Notes: generated by a model from the sequence alone, not told the origin. A DNA stretch of 10,392 bases from Patescibacteria group bacterium (GCA_018826545.1 JAHKAL010000002.1:1-10392), one strand, 5' to 3'; shown: positions 1-5,957, numbered from the stretch's first letter. Numbers and translations: made by a program.

Positions 1-45
1 CCTGGTTCCGAAGACCAGTGCTCTATCCAATTGAGCTACAGACGC
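1..45 (-). tRNA. tRNA-Arg(UCG), 5' part, cut by window edge
   Basis: Read on the minus strand from base 45, the sequence gives an acceptor strand GCGTCTG, a D-arm GCTC...GAGC, and an anticodon stem CTGGT/ACCAG around the loop CTTCGGA. The anticodon is TCG, which reads Arg CGA. The variable loop, T-arm and 3' acceptor strand lie outside the window. It is divergent from the GTPase gene at 74, with 28 bases between them. Confidence 0.9.
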
Positions 46-55
46 TTACAAATCA

Positions 56-69
56 GGTATAATTATACC
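56..69. promoter_or_regulatory. Palindromic bidirectional -10 element
   Basis: The 14 bases GGTATAATTATACC are a perfect palindrome, so TATAAT occurs on both strands (58-63 plus, 62-67 minus). The plus copy ends 10 bases before the GTPase start codon, and the minus copy ends 16 bases before the tRNA-Arg 5' end. No convincing -35 hexamer was seen. The likely role is a shared -10 region driving both divergent genes, with a leaderless or nearly leaderless GTPase mRNA. Confidence 0.6.
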
Positions 70-73
70 TTAT

Positions 74-1159
74 ATGGCAGATTACAGTCAGCAAATTGAA
101 GAAATTGAAGAGGAACTAAGAAAAACTCCTCATCACAAAGGAACTGACCACTTCTTCGCTAAAATGCGAGCAAAAATTGCAAGACTGAAAGACAGGCAAT
201 ATGAATCAGTTGTTAAGTCAAAAGGTGGCGGAGGTGGTGGTGGATATGGAGTAAAAAAACAAGGAGATGCAACAGTTGTACTTGTAGGTCCCCCATCTGC
301 TGGTAAATCAACTCTATTAAATGATCTTACCAATGCTGATTCGAAAGTTGCTGCATATGACTTTACAACTTTAAATGTTGTTCCCGGAATGATGGTATAT
401 AGAGAAGCTTATATTCAAATCTTTGATATACCGGGGCTTATTGAGGGAGCACAGAGGGGTAAAGGGAGAGGAAAAGAAGTAATTTCAATTGCAAGAGGTG
501 CAGATCTTCTTTTAGTTATGACTGATGTAGAAAGAATTCACCTTTTAGATATGATCAAGAAAGAATTATATCAAGCAGGAATTAGAATAAATCAAGAAAA
601 ACCGAATATAAATATTATTAAAACTCTTGAAGGAGGAGTCGAGATTAAATCTAATATTAAACAGGACATTGATAATGAATCAATTAAACTTGTGGCCAAA
701 GAATTTGGTATTAAAAATGCAGAAATTACTTTTAGAGAAAGGGTAACCTTAGATGAACTAATTGATTCGTTTTCCCCTAATAGGGCCTATATAAAAGCTT
801 TGTTTGTAGTTAATAAAGTTGATTTAAATAAAAAGTTCTCAAAAGATAAATTGCCTTTAGATACAGTCTATATAAGTGCTGAAGAAAGAATAGGAATTGA
901 TAATTTGGTTGAAACAATTTGGAAAAAACTTAATTTAATTACAGTTTATTTGATTAAAGATGATGAGAAGTTACATTTCAATTCCCCTATTATTATGAGA
1001 GAGAATGAGAAGCTTTTAAATATACTTCCAAAACTAGGATCTACATTTGAAGAAAAGTATAAGATGGCAAAGATTTGGGGAAAATCAGCAAAGTTTCCTG
1101 GGCAGGAAGTTCCCTTAACAGCAAATTTAAGTGATGGATTGCAAGTAAGATTTATATAG
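74..1159 (+). CDS. DRG-family (Obg superfamily) GTPase with TGS domain
   Basis: This is a TRAFAC-class GTPase of the DRG branch of the Obg family, whose characterised members bind ribosomes and assist translation. Visible parts are an N-terminal helical region (residues 1-45), a glycine run at 51-57 followed by Y-G-V-K-K-Q-G-D-A, G1 GPPSAGKS (72-79), a G2-like DFTTLNVVPG, G3 DIPG (118-121) followed by LIEGAQRGKGRG, G4 NKVD (247-250), a G5-like SAEE (268-271), and a C-terminal TGS domain (about 288-361). The glycine run before the G domain and the 361-residue length are typical of archaeal and eukaryotic DRG proteins, less usual in bacteria. The start is supported by a TATAAT at 58-63 and the absence of a Shine-Dalgarno, so it is probably leaderless. 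The gene is outside the cassette arrays and looks like a core gene. Confidence 0.93.
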   Translation: MADYSQQIEEIEEELRKTPHHKGTDHFFAKMRAKIARLKDRQYESVVKSKGGGGGGGYGVKKQGDATVVLVGPPSAGKSTLLNDLTNADSKVAAYDFTTLNVVPGMMVYREAYIQIFDIPGLIEGAQRGKGRGKEVISIARGADLLLVMTDVERIHLLDMIKKELYQAGIRINQEKPNINIIKTLEGGVEIKSNIKQDIDNESIKLVAKEFGIKNAEITFRERVTLDELIDSFSPNRAYIKALFVVNKVDLNKKFSKDKLPLDTVYISAEERIGIDNLVETIWKKLNLITVYLIKDDEKLHFNSPIIMRENEKLLNILPKLGSTFEEKYKMAKIWGKSAKFPGQEVPLTANLSDGLQVRFI

Positions 1160-1173
1160 TAACTCTTCTTTGG

Positions 1174-1179
1174 TATAAT
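1174..1179 (+). promoter_or_regulatory. Probable -10 box for the tRNA-Leu pair
   Basis: TATAAT lies between the GTPase stop and tRNA-Leu(CAG). It ends 24 bases before the tRNA, leaving room for a leader of about 18 nt. No good -35 hexamer is visible. Confidence 0.5.
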
Positions 1180-1203
1180 AACGATTGTTCGTTAATATTA
1201 TTA

Positions 1204-1287
1204 GTCGGAGTGGCGGAACTGGCAGACGCGCACGCTTCAGAAGCGTGTTTCCTTTAGGAATTGCAGGTTCAAATCCTGTCTCCGACA
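1204..1287 (+). tRNA. tRNA-Leu(CAG)
   Basis: The acceptor GTCGGAG pairs with CTCCGAC. The anticodon stem CACGC/GCGTG encloses TTCAGAA, giving anticodon CAG (Leu CUG). A long class II variable arm follows, then the T-arm with GGTTCAAAT. The discriminator is A1287. The 3' CCA is not encoded. It is followed 16 bases later by a second tRNA-Leu, probably co-transcribed. Confidence 0.96.
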
Positions 1288-1303
1288 CACCAACTAAATT
1301 TTT

Positions 1304-1386
1304 GCGGGAATGCTGGAATTGGTAGACAGGCACGCTTGAGGTGCGTGTGCCCAAAAGGCGTGGAGGTTCAAGTCCTCTTTCCCGCA
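1304..1386 (+). tRNA. tRNA-Leu(GAG), anchor of array L
   Basis: The acceptor GCGGGAA pairs with TTCCCGC. The anticodon stem CACGC/GCGTG encloses TTGAGGT, giving anticodon GAG. It has a class II variable arm and a T-arm with GGTTCAAGT. CCA is not encoded. Its last six bases plus nine flanking bases (1381-1395, CCCGCACACGAGCCT) recur exactly at 2867-2881, and a shorter version appears at 3669-3678. This tRNA therefore heads the array of tRNA-mimic repeats and is the presumed integration target. Confidence 0.96.
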
Positions 1387-1467
1387 CACGAGCCTGAAAA
1401 TATTTCAAGATGAAATGTAAATTGCCATAAGATCAAAAAGTACAAGGTGTAAGAATTTAGCTATAAG

Positions 1468-2685
1468 TTAACGTACAAAATAAAAGAGTAGTAAACAATA
1501 AAAACCTATAAAAATAAGACCCGACATTGCATATTTTTCTTGCTTTTTCCATGATGCACATAAACTTGCTAAAGCAATCAGAGGTGTTAGATACCAAGTA
1601 AGTACTAAGCTAAGTTTAGTACTTAAATAAACCCAATAAATTAGAAAAGAATAAAATACAAACTGTTTAAACGTCAATTTTGAAAGGAAAGATTTAATTA
1701 TAATAGTGGTAATTACTACCAAGAAAACCAGTGTATTAATTTTAAAGGATAGTTCATATGATCCAAAAATCTTTTGTCCAATTAGTATCCCAAGTGAAGG
1801 ACTAATGTACTTGCCGTTATAAAAAGCAATCAGACCATTAAAAATATGAAGTCCACTCCAAAATGGTAAGTAAAATGTAACAACTATTAAAGTTCCCAAA
1901 GATAAAGCAATACAGAGGATTTTCCAGCCTTTCCTCTTAATGAAGACTAAATAGAGAGGTAACAATATAAAAGTAGAGTATTTTACTAGAGTAGAAGCTA
2001 TAAGTGTACTGAAACTTAATATTGGTCGTTTCAGTAGAAATAATAAGGAGATCAGTAAAAATAAAATTAATAAAGATTCATTGTGTGCATTTCCAGCAAG
2101 TTCAAAAATCACAAGGGGATTTAATGCATATAAAAATGTTGCTTTCGTACTTTTTGAAATCTTAAATATCAAAAAGACATTTAGTATATTTGCTCCAACA
2201 AGAAGAATCTTAAAAAGTAAGATGGTTAAAGTTAAACTATTTTGTCCTATTAAATTGATAAACGCTCCAATAAATAAAAACAAAGGGCCAGTACGCAAGG
2301 TGTTAGATGACCATATAGTTTTGATGCTTTCATAGAGTTGATCGTTAGGGAAAGAATCATATGGAATTAAATAGGGATTTTTTCCGAAATGAGAGAATAC
2401 CCTACTTTGAAATATATATGAAAACAAATCATTTGAAGTAAGAAAAGGGATAAACAAAAAGGTTATATTAAAAACTAAAGCGAAAAAATATATTGTTTTA
2501 ATATTTACCCTAATCCAGTCAGTAAAATAGTAAGTACAAAAATAACAAATAAATAATAGGGATAATAAAACAACTATCAATAAAGCAGTTGAATTATCGT
2601 GTAGGTCTAGTAAACCAAATAGTCCTCGTTTAACAGCAAAAAAAATATAGACCAATTCACTAATAAGAGCAAAAAAAATAAGCAT
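1468..2685 (-). CDS. Polyprenol-phosphate-mannose-type membrane glycosyltransferase (MptB/GT87-like)
   Basis: This 405-residue protein has about 10-12 predicted membrane helices over its whole length. After the first helices it has an extracytoplasmic segment S-N-D-L-F-S-Y-I-F-Q-S-R-V, then K-N-P-Y and a T-G-P-L-F-L stretch. The order acidic residue-Y-x-x-G/S-R, N-P-Y, Y/T-G-P-L is typical of GT-C enzymes of the MptB/DUF2029 type, which transfer sugars from polyprenyl-phosphate donors outside the membrane to envelope glycans. The exact sugar and acceptor cannot be told. A TAAGAT box (2691-2696) five bases before the ATG suggests a leaderless mRNA. It is the only gene of cassette L1 and reads toward tRNA-Leu; 96 bases separate its start from the L1 tail. 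Family confidence is moderate, membrane nature is certain. Confidence 0.75.
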   Translation of the reverse strand: MLIFFALISELVYIFFAVKRGLFGLLDLHDNSTALLIVVLLSLLFICYFCTYYFTDWIRVNIKTIYFFALVFNITFLFIPFLTSNDLFSYIFQSRVFSHFGKNPYLIPYDSFPNDQLYESIKTIWSSNTLRTGPLFLFIGAFINLIGQNSLTLTILLFKILLVGANILNVFLIFKISKSTKATFLYALNPLVIFELAGNAHNESLLILFLLISLLFLLKRPILSFSTLIASTLVKYSTFILLPLYLVFIKRKGWKILCIALSLGTLIVVTFYLPFWSGLHIFNGLIAFYNGKYISPSLGILIGQKIFGSYELSFKINTLVFLVVITTIIIKSFLSKLTFKQFVFYSFLIYWVYLSTKLSLVLTWYLTPLIALASLCASWKKQEKYAMSGLIFIGFYCLLLFYFVR

Positions 2686-2690
2686 GATTA

Positions 2691-2696
2691 ATCTTA
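2691..2696 (-). promoter_or_regulatory. -10 box, glycosyltransferase gene
   Basis: TAAGAT on the minus strand ends five bases before the start codon at 2685. There is no Shine-Dalgarno between box and ATG. It fits the leaderless pattern seen for most genes in the window. Confidence 0.45.
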
Positions 2697-2781
2697 TTGT
2701 TTGATAGATTTGTTACAGATCTATTTTGACATTCTTGTAATACTTTCTCAAGCTACTTTTATCTGTTAATTTTTCGTATTT

Positions 2782-2881
2782 TTATACAAACTGCACTTCA
2801 TAATCTGGATACGCTCTCATAACAGCCTTAAATGAAGCTAGAATTGGTTCAATCCTGGTAAACTTCCCCGCACACGAGCCT
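2782..2881 (-). repeat. L1 tail repeat: tRNA-Leu 3'-end mimic and orphan C-terminal reading frame
   Basis: On the plus strand the right end reads GGTTCAATCCT, a short spacer, then CCCGCACACGAGCCT, which is identical over 15 bases to the tRNA-Leu(GAG) 3' end plus flank (1381-1395). On the minus strand bases 2880-2782 are open for 32 codons. They start G-S-C-A-G-K-F-T-R-I-E-P-I-L, continue with A-S-F-K-A-V-M-R-A-Y-P-D-Y and stop at TAA. A stop codon lies immediately before the first codon, exactly where tRNA similarity ends. No start codon of its own was seen, so this looks like a cut-off gene 3' end. Confidence 0.8.
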
Positions 2882-2899
2882 TAATATAACTTCAGATGA

Positions 2900-2905
2900 T
2901 ATAAT
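2900..2905 (+). promoter_or_regulatory. -10 box, HD-domain gene
   Basis: TATAAT ends six bases before the ATG at 2912, so transcription should begin at or next to the start codon. It lies in the first 25 bases of cassette L2. Confidence 0.6.
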
Positions 2906-2911
2906 TTATAT

Positions 2912-3568
2912 ATGAAAATTAATATTGAATCCCTTACTTCAAAAAATATAAAGGCAGGACAGTTTAAAAATGATTTACCTGAAATTTATGATTTAAAAGA
3001 AGTTGTTGAAGATAATGGTTGGCATAAAAAGCAGGATGTTTTTACTCATACTTTAGCTGCTCTTAAACAACTTGAAATTATTCTTGACCTAAAGACCTTT
3101 AGTTCACAAAAGAAAGATTTTCTTAAAAAACATTTAAAAGAAAAAATAGGAAACTACACAAGGAAGGATTTATTAATTGTTTCTACTTTGCTCCACGATA
3201 TTGCAAAACCAATAACTGCAATGAAAGACAAAACTGGGATAGTTCGTTGTCCTGGTCATGAGTTTTTTGGAAGTGTAATGGTAGAATCTTTTTCTTCGAG
3301 ATTAGGACTTAGTAAAAAGGATGAAGAATATGTAAAAAGGATGGTTTTTTATCACGGATTTATTGTTGAAGTATTAAATCAAATTATGAGTAAGGAAAAC
3401 AAAAATTATTATTTAAATAGTTATAAAAAAGCAGTTGGCGATATTTATTATGACCTTCTCCTACTTTTTTATTCAGACCTTCTAGGTTCTAATTTAAAGG
3501 AGCTCAATCCCAAAGAATATAAAATAAGAAAAAATCTAATTTTAGATTTTCTTCAAAGTAATTCTTGA
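2912..3568 (+). CDS. HD-domain phosphohydrolase
   Basis: This 218-residue soluble protein is built around an HD metal-binding domain. Visible ligands are His46 (F-T-H-T-L), the HD doublet His95-Asp96 in L-L-H-D-I-A-K-P, His116 in P-G-H-E-F-F-G, His148 in F-Y-H-G, and a late Asp near residue 190 (Y-S-D-L-L). The spacing and the LHDIAKP/GHE..G pattern resemble the HD domain found in CCA-adding enzymes and related 2',3'-cyclic or nucleotide phosphohydrolases. No nucleotidyltransferase domain is present, so it is not a CCA enzyme itself, and the substrate is unknown. It is the sole gene of cassette L2, transcribed away from tRNA-Leu, probably leaderless. Its stop lies 24 bases from the L2 tail stop. 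Confidence 0.85.
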   Translation: MKINIESLTSKNIKAGQFKNDLPEIYDLKEVVEDNGWHKKQDVFTHTLAALKQLEIILDLKTFSSQKKDFLKKHLKEKIGNYTRKDLLIVSTLLHDIAKPITAMKDKTGIVRCPGHEFFGSVMVESFSSRLGLSKKDEEYVKRMVFYHGFIVEVLNQIMSKENKNYYLNSYKKAVGDIYYDLLLLFYSDLLGSNLKELNPKEYKIRKNLILDFLQSNS

Positions 3569-3592
3569 TTGTTTCTAATTATTTCTAATAAA

Positions 3593-3679
3593 CTAAAACC
3601 CATATTCAGGATACGCCCTCATAATAAGCTTAAACGAGACTAGAATTGGTTCAATCTGGGTAAACTTCTCCGCACACGT
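3593..3679 (-). repeat. L2 tail repeat
   Basis: The minus-strand frame reads T-C-A-E-K-F-T-Q-I-E-P-I-L, then V-S-F-K-L-I-M-R-A-Y-P-E-Y and ends at TAG, 28 codons. Compared with L1 most nucleotide changes are synonymous or conservative (CCA/CCT, AGA/AGG, D/E). On the plus strand the right end has GGTTCAATCTGG followed by TCCGCACACG, 9 of 10 bases matching the tRNA-Leu 3' end. Confidence 0.78.
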
Positions 3680-3739
3680 AGGGTAAAAATATGCATTAAA
3701 TTAGAATTATTAACGATAGGAAGTTCTTAAAAGAATTTG

Positions 3740-3898
3740 CTAACCCCTACCATTTTGTTTTCTTCCATCTCTAGTTATGTGCTTTTTATGATTCTCTGGT
3801 TTCCTTTCTCTTATAACGGGAACAGACTTTTTAGATGTTTGAATATTAGTTTTTTTTGGAACATGATTTTGTGAACGAGTATTAGATTCTTTAGTCAT
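3740..3898 (-). CDS. Small basic protein, 52 aa, unknown
   Basis: I do not recognise this protein. It is a 52-residue frame rich in Lys and Arg, with little hydrophobic content. It begins M-T-K-E-S-N-T-R-S-Q, has R-E-R-K-P-E-N-H-K-K-H in the middle, and ends R-D-G-R-K-Q-N-G-R-G. The composition suggests an intrinsically disordered nucleic-acid-binding protein, but that is only an inference from charge. A TATATT box (3910-3915) lies 11 bases before the ATG. It is the only candidate gene of cassette L3 and starts 17 bases after the L3 tail stop. The one-gene-per-cassette rule is the main reason for accepting so short a frame. Confidence 0.55.
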   Translation of the reverse strand: MTKESNTRSQNHVPKKTNIQTSKKSVPVIRERKPENHKKHITRDGRKQNGRG

Positions 3899-3915
3899 TG
3901 ATAAATAAAAATATA

Positions 3916-4029
3916 TTAGTTATTAATATTAGTCAAGCGAATCTTCTTATACATAAATTGTTCCTCAAATTCTGGATACGCTCCAATAACAGCTTTAAAT
4001 GAAGCTAATATTGGTTCAATCTGGGTAAA
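3916..4029 (-). repeat. L3 tail repeat
   Basis: The minus-strand frame reads F-T-Q-I-E-P-I-L-A-S-F-K-A-V-I-G-A-Y-P-E, then F-E-E-Q-F-M and an extra 11 codons to TAA. On the plus strand GGTTCAATCTGG is kept, but the acceptor-like CCGCACACG is gone (replaced by AAAACGAAATGG). This is a partly degraded right end. Confidence 0.75.
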
Positions 4030-4045
4030 AACGAAATGGAAGATA

Positions 4046-4318
4046 TTATGAGGTTTGAATTGATAACTTATCTTCAGCTTTAGTTATTCTATCCTCATGA
4101 TTTGAAACTTGATGAGTTAAAACTGTTGTTTCTTCTCTAATAATTTTCAGTTCACTCATAACTTCATCCATTCTGTTGAAGAATTCTTCCTTTGTAAGAA
4201 ATTTACTTAATTTTTCATCTAGTTTTTTCCCCATTGCTTCATCAATAGTTATTCCTATTAAGTCTTTTATTGCATTGAGATCCCTTTGTGTTAATGACAT
4301 AGCATTATTTAACTTCAT
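4046..4318 (-). CDS. Small coiled-coil protein, 90 aa
   Basis: No enzymatic motif is visible in this 90-residue protein. An N-terminal amphipathic part (T-Q-R-D-L-N-A-I-K-D-L-I) is followed by a long charged helix. That helix includes K-L-D-E-K-L-S-K-F-L-T-K-E-E-F and then heptad-like L-K-I-I-R-E-E-T-T-V-L-T-H-Q-V-S-N-H-E-D-R-I. This is a continuous coiled coil of about 60-70 residues. Short coiled-coil proteins of this composition, with a K-F-L-T-K-E-E-F segment, are recalled as common in CPR genomes, usually as hypotheticals. The start codon overlaps the L4 tail stop by four bases (ATGA). It is the sole gene of cassette L4. AT-rich sequence (TATATA at 4323-4328) immediately upstream could serve as its -10. 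Confidence 0.75.
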   Translation of the reverse strand: MKLNNAMSLTQRDLNAIKDLIGITIDEAMGKKLDEKLSKFLTKEEFFNRMDEVMSELKIIREETTVLTHQVSNHEDRITKAEDKLSIQTS

Positions 4319-4398
4319 GAAATATATAAAGTCAATTTATTAATAAACTGAACTTCAAAATCAGGATATGCACTCATAACATACTTAAATGAAACTAT
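4315..4398 (-). repeat. L4 tail repeat, tRNA-like end lost
   Basis: The minus-strand frame keeps I-V-S-F-K-Y-V-M-S-A-Y-P-D-F-E-V-Q-F-I and runs to a TGA that overlaps the ATG of the coiled-coil gene. The I-E-P-I-L part and all tRNA-Leu-like bases are missing on the right. It is the most distal L copy, just before the tRNA cluster. Confidence 0.7.
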
Positions 4399-4425
4399 AA
4401 AATACCTCTAAAAATTAGAATATGC

Positions 4426-4431
4426 TAAAAT
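4426..4431 (+). promoter_or_regulatory. Possible -10 upstream of the tRNA cluster
   Basis: TAAAAT preceded by TGC (extended -10 type) lies 58 bases upstream of tRNA-Val. It is in the short stretch between the end of array L and the tRNA genes. No clear -35 is visible. Confidence 0.3.
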
Positions 4432-4489
4432 AAGAGGCTGGAAGAAAGAAAAAATTGATTTAATAGAGCAGCTTTCTTTTACTGGGAAT

Positions 4490-4563
4490 GGTCGCTTAGC
4501 TCAGTTGGTTAGAGCGTCCGGTTTACATCCGGGAGGTCGGGGGTTCGAGCCCCTCAGCGACCA
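4490..4563 (+). tRNA. tRNA-Val(UAC)
   Basis: The acceptor GGTCGCT pairs with AGCGACC. The anticodon loop TTTACAT gives TAC (Val GUA). The T-arm is GGGGTTCGAGCCCC, the discriminator A. CCA is not encoded. First gene of a six-tRNA cluster. Confidence 0.96.
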
Positions 4564-4577
4564 CATTATTAATGTAA

Positions 4578-4583
4578 TATAAT
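4578..4583 (+). promoter_or_regulatory. -10 box before tRNA-Phe
   Basis: TATAAT ends eight bases before the tRNA-Phe 5' end, so it can drive tRNA-Phe and the tRNAs after it independently of tRNA-Val. Confidence 0.5.
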
Positions 4584-4591
4584 ATAGAAAT

Positions 4592-4664
4592 GCTGAGGTA
4601 GCCAAGTCGGTCACGGCGGGTCTCTGAAGAAGATCAGATAGAGGTTCGATTCCTCTCCTCAGCA
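4592..4664 (+). tRNA. tRNA-Phe(GAA)
   Basis: The acceptor GCTGAGG pairs with CCTCAGC. The anticodon stem GGTCT/AGATC encloses CTGAAGA, giving anticodon GAA. T-arm AGAGGTTCGATTCCTCT, discriminator A. CCA is not encoded. Confidence 0.93.
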
Positions 4665-4674
4665 CAAGATATAT

Positions 4675-4749
4675 GCGGGCGTAGTTCAGTGGTAGAATGT
4701 CTCCTTGCCAAGGAGAAGATCGGCGGTTCGAGTCCGCTCGCCCGCTCCA
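4675..4749 (+). tRNA. tRNA-Gly(GCC), CCA encoded
   Basis: The acceptor GCGGGCG pairs with CGCCCGC. The anticodon stem TCTCC/GGAGA encloses TTGCCAA, giving GCC. Discriminator T4746 is followed by CCA in the DNA, unlike most tRNAs here. Confidence 0.96.
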
Positions 4750-4750
4750 A

Positions 4751-4824
4751 GGCCCAGTAGCTCAATTGGATAGAGCAATTCCCTTCTAAGGAATAGGTTA
4801 GTGGTTCGATTCCACTCTGGGTCA
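4751..4824 (+). tRNA. tRNA-Arg(UCU)
   Basis: The acceptor GGCCCAG pairs with CTGGGTC. The anticodon stem ATTCC/GGAAT encloses CTTCTAA, giving TCT (Arg AGA). It starts one base after the CCA of the preceding tRNA-Gly. CCA is not encoded. Confidence 0.96.
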
Positions 4825-4839
4825 CAAGATTCTTTATTA

Positions 4840-4913
4840 GCGGGATTAGTTGAACGGCTCAACATCAGCTTTCCAAGCTGAGAAAACGGGTTCGACTCCC
4901 GTATCCCGCTCCA
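4840..4913 (+). tRNA. tRNA-Gly(UCC), CCA encoded
   Basis: The acceptor GCGGGAT pairs with ATCCCGC. The anticodon stem TCAGC/GCTGA encloses TTTCCAA, giving TCC (Gly GGA). The discriminator T is followed by an encoded CCA. Confidence 0.94.
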
Positions 4914-4914
4914 A

Positions 4915-4989
4915 GGTGGCTGTAGCTCAGTTGGTCAGAGCGTCCCCCTGTGGAGGGGAAGGTCGCGAGTTCGAATCTCGTCAGTCACC
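4915..4989 (+). tRNA. tRNA-His(GUG), anchor of array H
   Basis: The acceptor GTGGCTG pairs with CAGTCAC, extended by the histidine-specific G(-1) opposite C73. The anticodon stem TCCCC/GGGGA encloses CTGTGGA, giving GTG. The T-arm contains GAGTTCGAA (4967-4975) and the 3' end AGTCACCC (4983-4990). Both strings recur, about five bases further apart, in the H-type repeats downstream, so this tRNA is the presumed integration target. CCA is not encoded. Confidence 0.96.
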
Positions 4990-5029
4990 CTTGTTATTTG
5001 TATAACATATTTAAATAGCCTTAAAATGC

Positions 5030-5035
5030 TATACT
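5030..5035 (+). promoter_or_regulatory. -10 box, EamA transporter
   Basis: TATACT ends seven bases before the ATG at 5043, with no Shine-Dalgarno between. It is inside the first 50 bases after tRNA-His. Confidence 0.55.
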
Positions 5036-5042
5036 TCTATTT

Positions 5043-5957
5043 ATGAATTGGTTCTTAGTTGGGCTTATTCCACCAGCTTTGTGGAGTATAACTAATCACT
5101 TGGATAAATATCTGCTTAGTAAATATTTTAAAGGAGAAGGAGTTGGAGCTTTAATGGTTTTTTCTTCACTCATCGGATTGTTTTTATTACCCTTTATTTA
5201 TTTTTTAAACCCTAACATTTTTAACATTTCGCTCCTGAACGCTGTTTTAATAAGTATAAACGGCTTCTTCTATGTTTTAGCAGTACTTCCTTATTTTTAT
5301 GCTTTGGAAAGAGATGAAGCTTCAATTATTGTTCCTTTGTTCCAACTAATGACACCTCTCTCTTACCTACTTGCATATTTTGTCTTGGGAGAAACTCTAA
5401 CAACCCTTCAAATTATTGCTGGAATACTAGTAATTGCAGGGGCAGTGGGAATCTCTCTTGAAACAGTTAAGGGCAAGGTCATTCGTATTAAAAAAGATGT
5501 CCTAGGGCTTATGTTTTTAAGCTCCCTTTTATTTACCCTCAATTTTCTTTTCTTTAAGTTTTTTGCGCAAAAAACTGACTTTTGGACAACTGCTTTTTGG
5601 GAATATGTGGGTTTCGCGGTTTTTGCCTTGATACTTATGGTTTTTGTGAGGCCCTACAGAATACAGTTCGTTGATGTGATGAAAAAAAATAGAATTCCCG
5701 TAATTGCTTTAAATGGACTTAACGAACTAATAAATATCGTCGCTAAAGTTTCATTTAATTTTGCCTCACTACTTGCCCCCATAACTCTTATTTGGGTTGT
5801 TAATGGAACACAACCTTTTTTTGTTTTCTTCTACGGCATTTTAATAACCCTATTCCTTCCAAAACTGGGTAAGGAAAGTCTCGCAAAAGAACATCTTATT
5901 CAAAAAATATTATCCATTATTGTTATGGGTATAGGAACCTATCTTTTGGCTTGTTAA
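5043..5957 (+). CDS. EamA/DMT-superfamily membrane transporter
   Basis: This 304-residue protein has about ten predicted membrane helices in two similar halves (about 1-140 and 150-304), the usual layout of two EamA repeats in drug/metabolite transporters. Supporting motifs are N-H-L-D-K-Y near the start (residues 18-23), A-L-E-R-D-E-A-S-I-I-V-P-L at the end of helix 4, and the following L-G-E-T-L-T repeat-end motif. Family members move small metabolites or amino acids across the inner membrane; the substrate is not predictable. It starts just after a TATACT box. Its TAA overlaps the stop codon of the convergent H1 tail (5954-5956), so the cassette is packed without spare sequence. It is the first cargo gene after tRNA-His. 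Confidence 0.9.
   Translation: MNWFLVGLIPPALWSITNHLDKYLLSKYFKGEGVGALMVFSSLIGLFLLPFIYFLNPNIFNISLLNAVLISINGFFYVLAVLPYFYALERDEASIIVPLFQLMTPLSYLLAYFVLGETLTTLQIIAGILVIAGAVGISLETVKGKVIRIKKDVLGLMFLSSLLFTLNFLFFKFFAQKTDFWTTAFWEYVGFAVFALILMVFVRPYRIQFVDVMKKNRIPVIALNGLNELINIVAKVSFNFASLLAPITLIWVVNGTQPFFVFFYGILITLFLPKLGKESLAKEHLIQKILSIIVMGIGTYLLAC

Larger units (their letters stand above)
1387..4400. mobile_element. Array L: four single-gene cassettes anchored at tRNA-Leu(GAG)
   Basis: Four segments, each with one gene and each closed on the right by an L-type repeat: 1387-2881 (glycosyltransferase), 2882-3679 (HD protein), 3680-4029 (52-aa basic protein), 4030-about 4400 (coiled-coil protein). Repeats L1 and L2 end in a copy of the tRNA-Leu 3' end; L3 keeps only the T-loop part and L4 has lost the tRNA-like part. 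Gene orientations are -, +, -, -. No recombinase gene is present. That these are cassettes inserted by site-specific recombination is an inference from repeat structure and spacing. Confidence 0.7.

Noticed and set aside
133..333. 66-aa minus-strand frame
   Set aside because: It lies wholly inside the GTPase gene, opposite the glycine codons and the P-loop, with a poly-proline artefact.
1127..1408. 93-aa minus-strand frame across the tRNA-Leu pair
   Set aside because: It is antisense to two well-formed tRNA genes and has the L-E-P-P/F-E-P-A type sequence that arises from translating tRNA T-arms; not a gene.
2081..2335. 84-aa plus-strand frame
   Set aside because: It is antisense within the glycosyltransferase gene and has no promoter or recognisable sequence.
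2912..3568. HD protein as a CCA-adding enzyme
   Set aside because: Only the HD domain is present; the nucleotidyltransferase G-S/DxD domain is absent.
4634..4825. 63-aa minus-strand frame across the tRNA cluster
   Set aside because: It is antisense to tRNA-Phe, Gly and Arg and shows the same spurious tRNA-derived peptides.
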